A stretch of 64,000 bases of DNA from Anaerolineae bacterium. GTDB lineage: Bacteria > Chloroflexota > Anaerolineae > 4572-78 > J111. Positions 41,418-49,686 of this stretch are shown here, piece after piece (the first letter of the stretch is position 1; the number at the start of each line of letters is the position of its first letter). The DNA is taken from the NCBI GenBank assembly GCA_022071955.1, contig JAJVIM010000005.1:124001-188000 (forward strand). Reading direction: 5' to 3'. A program made the position numbers and the translations under genes. The notes below the pieces were generated by a model, which saw nothing but the letters and a program-made list of their open reading frames with translations, made no database searches and was not told the DNA's origin.

Positions 41418-43232
41418 ATGACAACCAAGCAGGAGCAATCAACCAAAAAGCAAGTTGTTATTATTGGCGGCGGGCCGGCCGGGCTGACCGCGGCATACGA
41501 ACTCATCACCAAGTTCGATGTTCGCCCGGTAGTGTTGGAAAAACTGGACAAAGTGGGCGGTATTGCCCGCACTGAGAATTACAAAAATTATTATTTTGAC
41601 ATGGGCGGGCACCGGTTTTTTACCAAGTCACGGGAGGTCAACCGCTTTTGGCGCGAAGTGCTGGGCAACGAATTCCTGCGCCGCCCCCGGTTGTCGCGCA
41701 TTTATTACAAAAACAAATTTTTCTATTACCCTCTCAAACCCTTCAATGCCCTCAAAGGGCTCGGTTTTTTTGAGAGCGTGCGCATTGTTCTCAGTTATGT
41801 GTGGTGGCAGTTTTTTCCTCACCGGCAGGAAGAAACGCTTGAACAGTGGGTCACCAATCGGTTTGGCAAACGGCTTTTCCAGACCTTTTTTAAAACCTAC
41901 ACCGAAAAGGTGTGGGGTATCCCCTGTTCGGAGTTAAAGGCGGAGTGGGCAGCTCAGCGGATCAAAGACCTTTCTTTGAAAACGGCTATGCTCAGCATGT
42001 TCCTTAAGCCCAAAACAACCATCAAAACCTTGATTGAGGAGTTTGATTACCCTCGCCGCGGGCCGGGTATGATGTGGGCAGCGGTTAAAGATCAGGTTGA
42101 GCAACGGGGCGGCACGGTAGAGCTGAACAGCGACGTGGTCAAAATTTACCGCAAGGGCACCCGCATTGAGAGCGTGGTGGTTGAGTGCAACGGCCAGCCG
42201 CAAGTCATCGCCGGCACCGAGTTCATTTCAAGCATGCCGATCACCGAGTTTATTAAAAAGCTCGACCCACCCCCGGCCCCGGCGATTGTGGAAGCCGCGC
42301 ACAAGCTGAAATACCGCGACTTTTTAACCGTGTGCCTGATTATCAATCAAAAAGAACTGTTCCCCGACAACTGGATTTACATTCACGACCCGGCTGTAAA
42401 GGTAGGGCGGATTCAGAACTTCAAAAACTGGAGCCCCGATATGGTTCCCGATTTTTCAAAAACAAGCCTGGGCCTGGAATATTTCTGCAATGAGGGCGAT
42501 GAATTGTGGACTATGCCCGATGCCGAACTCATCGAGCTGGGCAAACGCGAGGTTGATCGGATTGGCCTGGCCACTTACGATACCATTGAGGACGGCTGTG
42601 TTTTCCGGGTGCCCAAATCTTATCCCGTTTACGATGCCGATTATCGCGGTTATTTGGACATCCTCAAGCAATATGTTGATAACCTGGACAACTTTCAAAC
42701 CATTGGCCGCAATGGGCTGCACCGCTACAACAACCAGGATCACGCGATGCTCACCGGGATGCTGGCGGTGCGCAACGCCATGCTGGGCGAGCGAAACAAC
42801 CTGTGGGTCGTCAACGCCGAACAGGAGTACCACGAGGAAATTCGCACCGGGACCGATGTGGAGTTGCAGGAAGTCACCGCCGCGGTCAAGCGGGTACTGG
42901 CCCAGGTTTTTTCCAAACTCGATCCCATCCCGTTCGGGATGTCGGTAGGGATGGCAATGGGGCTGCTGTTATTTTTGGCTACGCTCACCCTCACTCTGAA
43001 GGGCGGCGATGTGGTTGGCCCGCGGCTGGAACTGCTGGCCCATTATTTCCCCGGTTACAGCGTTACACTGTCGGGGAGTTTGCTTGGCCTGGCCTATGGC
43101 TTTTTTACCGGCCTTGTTATCGGCTGGGGGGCGGCGTTTTTGCGCAACACAATGATGTTTTTGCACATGGCCTTTATTCAACGCCGCGCCGAGCTGAACA
43201 CCCTGAAGGACATCTTCGACTACATCTATTAA
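41418..43232 (+). CDS. FAD-dependent amine-oxidase-like protein fused to a membrane module
   Basis: 604 residues. Residues 1-480 are a UDP-galactopyranose-mutase/amine-oxidase-like flavoprotein: VVIIGGGPAGLTAAYELI (GxGxxG), VLEKLDKVGGIARTENYKNY, and the FAD-binding GGHRFFTKSREV. The C-terminal 110 residues form two hydrophobic helices with LKGGDVVGPRLELLAHYF and GYSVTLSGSLLGLAYGFFTG. This module is clearly related to the whole of the small protein encoded at 43505. The substrate is unknown; a lipid-linked sugar or a carotenoid/polyprenyl chain would fit the family. GGGGGGAA precedes ATG 41418. Confidence 0.78.
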   Translation: MTTKQEQSTKKQVVIIGGGPAGLTAAYELITKFDVRPVVLEKLDKVGGIARTENYKNYYFDMGGHRFFTKSREVNRFWREVLGNEFLRRPRLSRIYYKNKFFYYPLKPFNALKGLGFFESVRIVLSYVWWQFFPHRQEETLEQWVTNRFGKRLFQTFFKTYTEKVWGIPCSELKAEWAAQRIKDLSLKTAMLSMFLKPKTTIKTLIEEFDYPRRGPGMMWAAVKDQVEQRGGTVELNSDVVKIYRKGTRIESVVVECNGQPQVIAGTEFISSMPITEFIKKLDPPPAPAIVEAAHKLKYRDFLTVCLIINQKELFPDNWIYIHDPAVKVGRIQNFKNWSPDMVPDFSKTSLGLEYFCNEGDELWTMPDAELIELGKREVDRIGLATYDTIEDGCVFRVPKSYPVYDADYRGYLDILKQYVDNLDNFQTIGRNGLHRYNNQDHAMLTGMLAVRNAMLGERNNLWVVNAEQEYHEEIRTGTDVELQEVTAAVKRVLAQVFSKLDPIPFGMSVGMAMGLLLFLATLTLTLKGGDVVGPRLELLAHYFPGYSVTLSGSLLGLAYGFFTGLVIGWGAAFLRNTMMFLHMAFIQRRAELNTLKDIFDYIY

Positions 43233-43236
43233 GCCG

Positions 43237-43398
43237 ATGATCTTAAAACAGTATTGGCAACTCGCCATTCACCTGTTTTGGTTGAGGCTGAGTCTGTTTG
43301 GCCTGGGGTTGTGGTTGTGGTCTGCCCTACGCCGGTGGCCCGGCGACCGGTTTTGTGGCCGGTGCGGTTTGTCAACAACATTGTGCCCTGGCTGTTGA
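43237..43398 (+). CDS. Possible small membrane protein with zinc-ribbon-like tail
   Basis: A 53-codon frame opens four bases after the oxidoreductase stop. It encodes a hydrophobic helix (WLRLSLFGLGLWLWSAL), then basic RRW, then FCGRCGLSTTLCPGC at the extreme C-terminus. The two CxxC pairs six residues apart look like a zinc knuckle. No Shine-Dalgarno site precedes it, so it would depend on coupling to the upstream gene. Chance cannot be excluded in GC-rich sequence. Confidence 0.35.
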   Translation: MILKQYWQLAIHLFWLRLSLFGLGLWLWSALRRWPGDRFCGRCGLSTTLCPGC

Positions 43399-43504
43399 TG
43401 GTTCTGCTACCATCATCTGTCGGTTGTTGCCGGGCCTTCTGTTATTGACTATTAAATGTTGTGTAGGCAAGCGGCGTCATTATTCTTTAGATGGAGGCGA
43501 AATT

Positions 43505-43909
43505 ATGATTGACGACAGCGAAACTTTGGAGCAGGTTGTTCTCACCAATCTCCTGCGCCTTAACGCGGCAGTTTACGGCATTGTTACCGGGCTTATCATT
43601 GGCCTTGGGATTTTTGTGGCCACAAACTGGCTCATCCTGAAAGGCGGGCCAATAGGAGATGAAGGCGTACCCGTCGTCGGCCCGCATCTCTGGTTGCTGG
43701 GTCAATTTTTTATTGGCTACAGTGTGACCTTTGTTGGCAGCCTGGTAGGGTTGGCTTACGGGTTTGTCAGCGGGTTTGCGGTGGGCTATTTTGTGGCAGC
43801 CACATATAACTGGCTGATCACCGTTAAAGAAGCCCGGCGAATCCGCTTTGAGATGCGCGAAAAGGCCGTGCAGCAGAGCGCCCAGCGAACCGAATCCTCC
43901 CCCTCTTGA
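43505..43909 (+). CDS. Small membrane protein homologous to the oxidoreductase C-terminal module
   Basis: 134 residues with two helices (AAVYGIVTGLIIGLGIFVAT and GYSVTFVGSLVGLAYGFVSG). The stretch LKGG...VVGP...LGQFFIGYSVTFVGSLVG aligns with the C-terminal module of the FAD protein encoded at 41418, including the same LKGG-VVGP-GYSVT-GSL-GLAYGF landmarks. Function is not known; the shared module may be a membrane docking or partner-binding unit. ATG 43505 follows GGAGG; a longer upstream frame is not supported. Confidence 0.7.
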   Translation: MIDDSETLEQVVLTNLLRLNAAVYGIVTGLIIGLGIFVATNWLILKGGPIGDEGVPVVGPHLWLLGQFFIGYSVTFVGSLVGLAYGFVSGFAVGYFVAATYNWLITVKEARRIRFEMREKAVQQSAQRTESSPS

Positions 43910-43913
43910 ACGC

Positions 43914-44675
43914 ATGCAAGTTCCAATTTTAATGTATCACGCGCTCGACGAGCAGCCTTCGCCGATTGCAATTCGGCCCGCCGTTTTTGCCTGGCAAATG
44001 CGCTGGCTGCACGAGCATGGCTACCGGGCCATCCCGCTGAGCCGGCTGGTGCAGTGTTTGCACCGCAACGAGCCTTTGCCCCAAAGAGCCGTTGTGATTA
44101 CCTTTGACGACGGTTTTGAGAGCATCTACACCGCCGCGTTCCCCATCCTGGCCGAATACGGTTTTGCGGCAACCGTGTTTTTGGTTACCGGTTACTGTGG
44201 CCGGCAGAACGACTGGCCGCACCAGCCGCTGGCCATTCCGTGCCGCCCCCTGCTGGCCTGGCCCCAAATTCGCCAATTGCACGAACACGGCATCGAGTTT
44301 GGGGCGCACACCATAACTCACCCCTGGTTAGATCGACTCGCGCCGGCTGACATCGAGCGGGAAGTACTTGCCTCAAAAGCAGCTATCGAAGACCAGTTGG
44401 GGCACGCCGTCCACGTCTTTGCCTATCCGTATGGTCGCTATACCCCGGCCGTGCGGGCCATTGTGGGCCGCGCCTTTAGTGGAGCCTGTAGCACGCGGTT
44501 GGGGCTGGTGGAATCCGGCAGCGACCCTTTGGCCCTGGAACGAATTGAGATGCTTTATTTAACTCAGCCGATGTTGTTTCAGTGGTTGGCGCATCCTTCT
44601 TTTTCGTTTTATTTGGACCTACGCCGCCTGGCGCGGGCCACAGCCGGAACCCTTTTGGGACGGCCGTGGCAGTGA
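43914..44675 (+). CDS. Polysaccharide deacetylase (CE4)
   Basis: 253 residues. VPILMYHALDEQP, the metal-site motif VVITFDDGFESIYTAAFPIL and the second motif GAHTITHPWLDRL (H-x3-H type) define a NodB-fold deacetylase. HVFAYPYGRYTPAVRAIVG is the third motif. It would remove N- or O-acetyl groups from a surface glycan. No signal peptide is visible, so it may act on cytoplasmic intermediates. ATG 43914 is five bases after the upstream stop. Confidence 0.85.
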   Translation: MQVPILMYHALDEQPSPIAIRPAVFAWQMRWLHEHGYRAIPLSRLVQCLHRNEPLPQRAVVITFDDGFESIYTAAFPILAEYGFAATVFLVTGYCGRQNDWPHQPLAIPCRPLLAWPQIRQLHEHGIEFGAHTITHPWLDRLAPADIEREVLASKAAIEDQLGHAVHVFAYPYGRYTPAVRAIVGRAFSGACSTRLGLVESGSDPLALERIEMLYLTQPMLFQWLAHPSFSFYLDLRRLARATAGTLLGRPWQ

Positions 44676-44705
44676 TTGAGATCAGATTCAATGTTGAGGT
44701 ATCGA

Positions 44706-46445
44706 ATGATGATGAAAGCTCATTATTTGCCAGCATTAGCCCTCGTTAGCGGACTTGCCTTAATCTTGGTGGGAGTTTTGACGCCAAGCGCCACCGTGAT
44801 TGAGTCGATCCGGTCGCTCCGGGCCTCGCCGGCAGAGCTTCAGGAACAATTATTGTGGGGAGCCACGTTCTTTAAAATTTCCCTCACTATATTTGGGGTA
44901 CTGGTTATTATTTTGAGCCGCCTGCCAATCTGGCAGCAGCCGGCTCAGGCTGACGCGCCGCCATCTGCCGCGCCTCAATCAAAGTTGCAGCTTGTTATAT
45001 TAGCCGCGCTTCTGCTGGCGGCTCTGGCGCTGCGCTTGTACCGGCTCGATGCCGGCCTGTGGCACGATGAAGTGCTGGCCTACACCAATTATGTGCGTCT
45101 GCCCTTTGGCGAAATTATCTCCACCTATAAAGACCAGAACCAGCATTTTCTTTTTACTCTGTTAGCTCACCTGGCGTTTAACATTTTTGGCGAAAGCAGC
45201 TGGGCACTACGGCTGCCGGCTGTGCTCTTTGGCGTTGGCAGCATTTGGGCGCTCTATCTGGTTGGTCGCCAGGTAACCAGCACCCGTGAAGCGCTGCTTG
45301 CGGCGGCGCTGCTCACCTTTTCGTACCATCACATCTGGTTTAGCCAGAATGGGCGGGGCTACTCCGGCCTGCTTTTTTGGGCACTCGTTGCAACCTGGTT
45401 TTTTCTGCGTGGCCGCACCGAAGACCGGGCATATCTCTGGCTGTTTTATGCGCCTGCTGCTGCTCTGGGCGTTTACACCAATACCACGATGATTTTTGTC
45501 ATTGCGGGCCACTTTATCGTTTACCTGCTGCCGTTGCTGACTCGCCGCTCCAAGCTCTGGCCCGATTGGGGTATGGGGTTTTTGCTGGGCTTCTGTTTGG
45601 CGGGCTTTTTTACGCTGCTGCTGCACGCGTTGCCGCTGCCTCAGGTGTTGGCCGGTCTCGCCGGCGAGGAAAGCACCGTTCCGGCCTGGAAGAACCCCAT
45701 GTGGGCTTTGCTCGAGGTAGTTAGGGCGCTGCGGATTGGGTTTGCCGGCGGACTGGTGGCCACCGCGGCGCTGGTGGTTTTTGGCGCCGGTTTTATAAGT
45801 TATGCTCGCAGCAAAATGGTGGTGGTCCAGTTGCTGGTTATTCCAACAGTTCTGTGCGCGGCGGCTGTGATCGGCCTGGGGCATCACCTGTGGCCGCGCC
45901 TGTTCATTTTTGCAATGGGTTTTGCCGCCCTCGTCACCATTCGTGGCTTGATGCTGTTGGGCCAAACCGTATCAGCCTGGCTCAACGTTTCACCGACAAA
46001 ATCGGCCTGGGCCGGAACCGCGCTGGGCCTGGCCCTGATTTTCGTTTCAAGCCTGTCAATCCCATTGGTTTACGGGCCAAAACAGGATTTTCAGGGCGCG
46101 CTCGATCTGGTTGAAGCCGAGCGCCAACCGGGCGACGCGATTGTAACGGTCGGCCTGGCCACCTTCACCTACCAAAATTTCTACCAAACCGATTGGCGAG
46201 AAATCGAAACGCTGGATGCGCTCAACGCCGTTCGCGCCCAAGCCACCCGAACCTGGCTGGTTTACACGTTCCCTCCGGAAGTTCAATCTGTCTACCCGGA
46301 AATCATGGCCAGCATCCAGCACGATTTCAAAGTGCGCCAGGAATTTTATGGCACGGTCGGTAGCGGCACTATTTTTGTTTGCCTGTCAGATTTGCCCGCC
46401 GCCAACCCCGCCGCGGTTAGCAGCGAGTTCGGTTCGGAAAAGTAG
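44706..46445 (+). CDS. Polytopic glycosyltransferase, GT39-like
   Basis: 579 residues with about twelve helices. RLYRLDAGLWHDEVLAYTNY carries the classic HDE luminal motif of GT39/PMT-type enzymes, and TYKDQNQHFLFTLLAHLAFN follows it. A soluble C-terminal domain (DFQGALDLVEAERQPGDAIV onward) is typical of the group. Three in-frame ATGs follow GAGG; 44706 has the best spacing. Annotated frames from a TTG at 44676 lack a site. Confidence 0.78.
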   Translation: MMMKAHYLPALALVSGLALILVGVLTPSATVIESIRSLRASPAELQEQLLWGATFFKISLTIFGVLVIILSRLPIWQQPAQADAPPSAAPQSKLQLVILAALLLAALALRLYRLDAGLWHDEVLAYTNYVRLPFGEIISTYKDQNQHFLFTLLAHLAFNIFGESSWALRLPAVLFGVGSIWALYLVGRQVTSTREALLAAALLTFSYHHIWFSQNGRGYSGLLFWALVATWFFLRGRTEDRAYLWLFYAPAAALGVYTNTTMIFVIAGHFIVYLLPLLTRRSKLWPDWGMGFLLGFCLAGFFTLLLHALPLPQVLAGLAGEESTVPAWKNPMWALLEVVRALRIGFAGGLVATAALVVFGAGFISYARSKMVVVQLLVIPTVLCAAAVIGLGHHLWPRLFIFAMGFAALVTIRGLMLLGQTVSAWLNVSPTKSAWAGTALGLALIFVSSLSIPLVYGPKQDFQGALDLVEAERQPGDAIVTVGLATFTYQNFYQTDWREIETLDALNAVRAQATRTWLVYTFPPEVQSVYPEIMASIQHDFKVRQEFYGTVGSGTIFVCLSDLPAANPAAVSSEFGSEK

Positions 46446-46486
46446 TTGGGCGACGGTTGATCAAATGTGTTAAAGGAGAGGTGATA

Positions 46487-47593
46487 ATGCTAACCAAAGA
46501 ACAGCTTGAGGCCAGGCGGCTAGTTTCCTTTAAAGAAGACCCCGTACGAAAAGTTAAGTTAGAAAAGAACGGTACCAACCCGGCCGCAGGTTTAGCTGCT
46601 AAAACAGGAGTCTCGGTGGTGGTGCCCGCTTTCAATGAAGAAGCGGCCGTGCGCGCTCAAATTGAAGCGATAGGCCAGGTATTATCAGACTACGGCCTGC
46701 CCCACGAGATCATTGTGGTTGATGATGGTTCCAGCGACCGCACCGCCGAAGAAGCTCTGTTAACCGGGGCGCGGGTTTTGCAGCACCCCGAAAATCGGGG
46801 ATACGGTGCGGCGCTCAAAACGGGAATCAGGGCGGCTAATTATGAGATTATTGTCATTACCGATGCCGATGGCACTTACCCCTCAGACCAGATTCCTCAG
46901 TTGGTAGCCAAGCTCAAAACGGCCGATATGGTGGTGGGAGCGCGTATTGGCCAGCAGGTTCACATCCCGCTGGTGCGGCAGCCGGCCAAATGGCTGCTTC
47001 GCTGGCTGGCCATTTATATTACGGAACAGCAAATCCCGGACCTCAACTCTGGCCTGCGCGCCTTCCGCCGAGACTGTGTCAAACAATATTTTCCCATCCT
47101 TTCCAATCGTTTTTCTTTTACCACTACTGTAACCCTGGCCTACTTTGCCGATGATTACCGCATTACCTACCATCCCATCAACTACCACCGGCGGGTTGGC
47201 CAATCAAAAATTGTGCCGCGCCATTTTATGGACTTTGCCATCCTCATTATCAGAATGGCCATGCTCTTTCAACCGCTGAAAATTTTTGTGCCGTTGGCGT
47301 TTCTGTTTAGTGCGTTGGGTGTGGCTAAAGTTATTTTTGATATTGTAACGCTGTTTATTCGCTACAATACCATTGACTGGTCGCTTTTGTATCAGCCGGC
47401 TATTTCCGCTTCGGCCACCCTCCTGCTGGTGCTGGGTTTTCAATTGTTACTGATTGGCATGATGGCCGATGGCCTCATCCGCCGGATTGGCCAGCACAAC
47501 CGGCCCGTGGCGCCTTCGCAGAATGGGCTGGCCCCGGAGTTGTTTGCCAACCTGGAGGTTGAGTCACAAGTTGTGGTTTCGGCTAAATCATAA
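46487..47593 (+). CDS. DPM1/GtrB-like polyprenyl-phosphate glycosyltransferase (GT2)
   Basis: 368 residues. VSVVVPAFNEEAAVRAQIEA, EIIVVDDGSSDRTAEEALL and IVITDADGTYPSDQIPQL (DAD) are the dolichol-phosphate-mannose-synthase pattern, and two to three helices follow at about 255-340. Such enzymes load a sugar onto polyprenyl phosphate for use by GT39-type enzymes outside the membrane, several of which are encoded here. A nearly perfect AAAGGAGAGGTGAT site precedes ATG 46487. Confidence 0.85.
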   Translation: MLTKEQLEARRLVSFKEDPVRKVKLEKNGTNPAAGLAAKTGVSVVVPAFNEEAAVRAQIEAIGQVLSDYGLPHEIIVVDDGSSDRTAEEALLTGARVLQHPENRGYGAALKTGIRAANYEIIVITDADGTYPSDQIPQLVAKLKTADMVVGARIGQQVHIPLVRQPAKWLLRWLAIYITEQQIPDLNSGLRAFRRDCVKQYFPILSNRFSFTTTVTLAYFADDYRITYHPINYHRRVGQSKIVPRHFMDFAILIIRMAMLFQPLKIFVPLAFLFSALGVAKVIFDIVTLFIRYNTIDWSLLYQPAISASATLLLVLGFQLLLIGMMADGLIRRIGQHNRPVAPSQNGLAPELFANLEVESQVVVSAKS

Positions 47594-47613
47594 AAATTGA
47601 AAGGAGGCTCAAC

Positions 47614-48189
47614 GTGCAGCTATTTCGGCTAATTTTATTTTTGGGACTGGTTCTGCATAAGCTGGTTTGGGAGGTGCTGAAAAAAAGGGACAAACAGCCC
47701 AAAACGTCGCCGCACCAGCCGCCGACAGGCCCTTTGCTGAGTTTGGTCAAGCTGGGTAAAGCCGCTTTTTTAATCTTCATTCTGTTTCAAACCCTTTTTC
47801 TCAATCTGTTTCCCATCTCGGCTGAACCGGTTGTTTTGCGGGTTTTTGGTGGCCTGTTTTATTTCATCGGACTGACCATCGCCATAACCGGCCGATTGCA
47901 GCTTGGCCAAAACTGGGCCAACCTGGAAGATTACCAGCTTTTGCCGGAACAGAAGCTGGTTTCGCACGGCATTTACCGCTATATCCGCCACCCCATTTAT
48001 ACTGGCGATATTTTGTTGCTGGTGGGGCTGGAACTGGCGCTGAACTCCTGGCTGGTGGTGCTGGCCATTTTGCCCATGCTGGTGGTGGCCCGGCAGTCTA
48101 AAGCGGAAGAAGCACTGCTGGGGCAGCTGTTGCCCGGTTATCAGGAGTACTGCCAGCGAACAAAACGCTTTATCCCCTTTCTCATTTAA
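47614..48189 (+). CDS. Isoprenylcysteine carboxyl methyltransferase-like membrane protein
   Basis: 191 residues with four to five helices. LVSHGIYRYIRHPIYTGDIL and PGYQEYCQRTKRFIPFL are the signature of the ICMT/PEMT membrane methyltransferase group, which uses S-adenosylmethionine to methylate lipid or prenyl substrates. In a surface-glycan locus, a lipid carrier or lipid-linked sugar is a reasonable target, but this is inference. The start is GTG 47614 after GGAGG. Confidence 0.72.
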   Translation: MQLFRLILFLGLVLHKLVWEVLKKRDKQPKTSPHQPPTGPLLSLVKLGKAAFLIFILFQTLFLNLFPISAEPVVLRVFGGLFYFIGLTIAITGRLQLGQNWANLEDYQLLPEQKLVSHGIYRYIRHPIYTGDILLLVGLELALNSWLVVLAILPMLVVARQSKAEEALLGQLLPGYQEYCQRTKRFIPFLI

Positions 48190-48201
48190 CGAGCAGCAAA
48201 A

Positions 48202-49632
48202 ATGACTCAACCTCACGTTGTCATTCTTGGCGCGGGGCCGGCTGGCCTCGGCGCTGCTTTTCAATTGACCCGCCATCGCCTGGCCCGGGTGACCGTTTTG
48301 GAACGTAACGCCGGCGTGGGTGGCAACGCCGGTAGTTTTGAGCTGGCCGGTCTGCACGTTGATTACGGCAGCCACCGCCTGCACCCGGCCTGCGACCCGG
48401 CGGTGTTGCAGGATATCCGCATGCTGTTGGGTGACGATTTGTTAGACCGCCCCCGGCATGGCCGCATCCGCTTGCGCGGGCGCTGGATACATTTTCCGTT
48501 GAAACCGCTGGATTTGGCCCTGAAACTGCCGCCCGATTTTGCCGTCGGAGTTGCTGGCGATTTCGCGCTTAAAATGTCACCCTTAAAATCCTTTTCGGCC
48601 AACGGTAAACACGAGAATTTTGCCTCGATTCTGGAAACGGGCCTGGGCTGGACCATCTGCCGTGATTTCTACTTTCCCTATGCCCGCAAGGTGTGGGGCG
48701 TAGAGCCGGAAAAGCTGTCTGCCATTCAGGCTCGCCGCCGGGTATCGGCCGGCTCGTTGACCAAAATGGTGCGCAAAGTGATGGCCGCCGTACCGGGACT
48801 CAAACCGCCCGGCGCGGGTCGTTTTTTTTACCCCCGGCGCGGCTTTGGCCAGATTTCTACAGCGTATTATCAAGCAGCCTGTGAAAACGGGGCCGAGTTT
48901 CGCTTCAATGCCAGTGTGACCGCGGTTGAAAAGCAGGCCGATGGCTTCACCGTCAGCTACCGGCGAGATGGCCACACCGGCTCGCTGGCGGCCGATTATG
49001 TGTGGTCAACCATCCCCATCACGGTGCTGGCCCGCTGCCTGCAACCCGCGCCGCCGCCCGAATATTTGCAGGCCGCTGAAAGCATCGATTATCGGGCGAT
49101 GATTTTGATCTATTTGGTGTTGGCGCAGCCGCAGTTCAGCGAGTACGACGCCCACTACTTTCCGGAAACACACATTGCTGTCTCTCGCCTGTCTGAGCCA
49201 AAAAACTACGCCAATTTAACCGAACCGGCCGGCTGCACCGTGTTGTGCGCCGAGCTTCCTTGCGCGCCCAACGATGCGGTTTGGGGGCAGAGCGATGAAG
49301 AACTGGGCCGCATGGTCAGTCATTCGCTGGAGGCAGCCGGTTTGCCGGTGCAGGCTCCGGTTCAGCAGGTAGTCACCCGGCGGCTGCGACAGGCGTACCC
49401 CATTTACCGGCAGGGGTACGAAGTTCATTTTGAACGGCTGGATGAGTGGCTCAGCCGGTTAGACGGGCTGCTTAGTTTTGGTCGCCAGGGCCTTTTTGCC
49501 CACGATAACACCCACCACGCCCTTTATATGGCGTACTGCGCGGCAGCCTGCCTGGATCAAAACGGCCGGTTCGATGACCGGCGCTGGCAGGAGTTCAGAC
49601 AAATTTTTGAAACACACGTTGTAGAGGATTGA
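48202..49632 (+). CDS. FAD-dependent amine-oxidase-like protein
   Basis: 476 residues. VVILGAGPAGLGAAFQLTRH, VLERNAGVGGNAGSF and HVDYGSHRLHPACDP give the FAD-binding fold. FYFPYARKVWGVEPEKLSAI is a motif shared with the flavoprotein at 41418 (there: YTEKVWGIPCSELKAEW), so the two are distant paralogues, but this one lacks the membrane tail. It belongs broadly to the protoporphyrinogen-oxidase/UDP-galactopyranose-mutase-like group; the substrate cannot be read. Confidence 0.78.
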   Translation: MTQPHVVILGAGPAGLGAAFQLTRHRLARVTVLERNAGVGGNAGSFELAGLHVDYGSHRLHPACDPAVLQDIRMLLGDDLLDRPRHGRIRLRGRWIHFPLKPLDLALKLPPDFAVGVAGDFALKMSPLKSFSANGKHENFASILETGLGWTICRDFYFPYARKVWGVEPEKLSAIQARRRVSAGSLTKMVRKVMAAVPGLKPPGAGRFFYPRRGFGQISTAYYQAACENGAEFRFNASVTAVEKQADGFTVSYRRDGHTGSLAADYVWSTIPITVLARCLQPAPPPEYLQAAESIDYRAMILIYLVLAQPQFSEYDAHYFPETHIAVSRLSEPKNYANLTEPAGCTVLCAELPCAPNDAVWGQSDEELGRMVSHSLEAAGLPVQAPVQQVVTRRLRQAYPIYRQGYEVHFERLDEWLSRLDGLLSFGRQGLFAHDNTHHALYMAYCAAACLDQNGRFDDRRWQEFRQIFETHVVED

Positions 49633-49686
49633 GGGCAGGTAATTTGGGCCAATCGATAAGGCCCTTTTAAACTGTAGGGTTGGCAC

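Noticed and set aside
45207..45965. 252-codon minus-strand frame
   Set aside because: It is antisense to the GT39-like gene at 44706, Gln/Arg/His-rich and without start-site signals.
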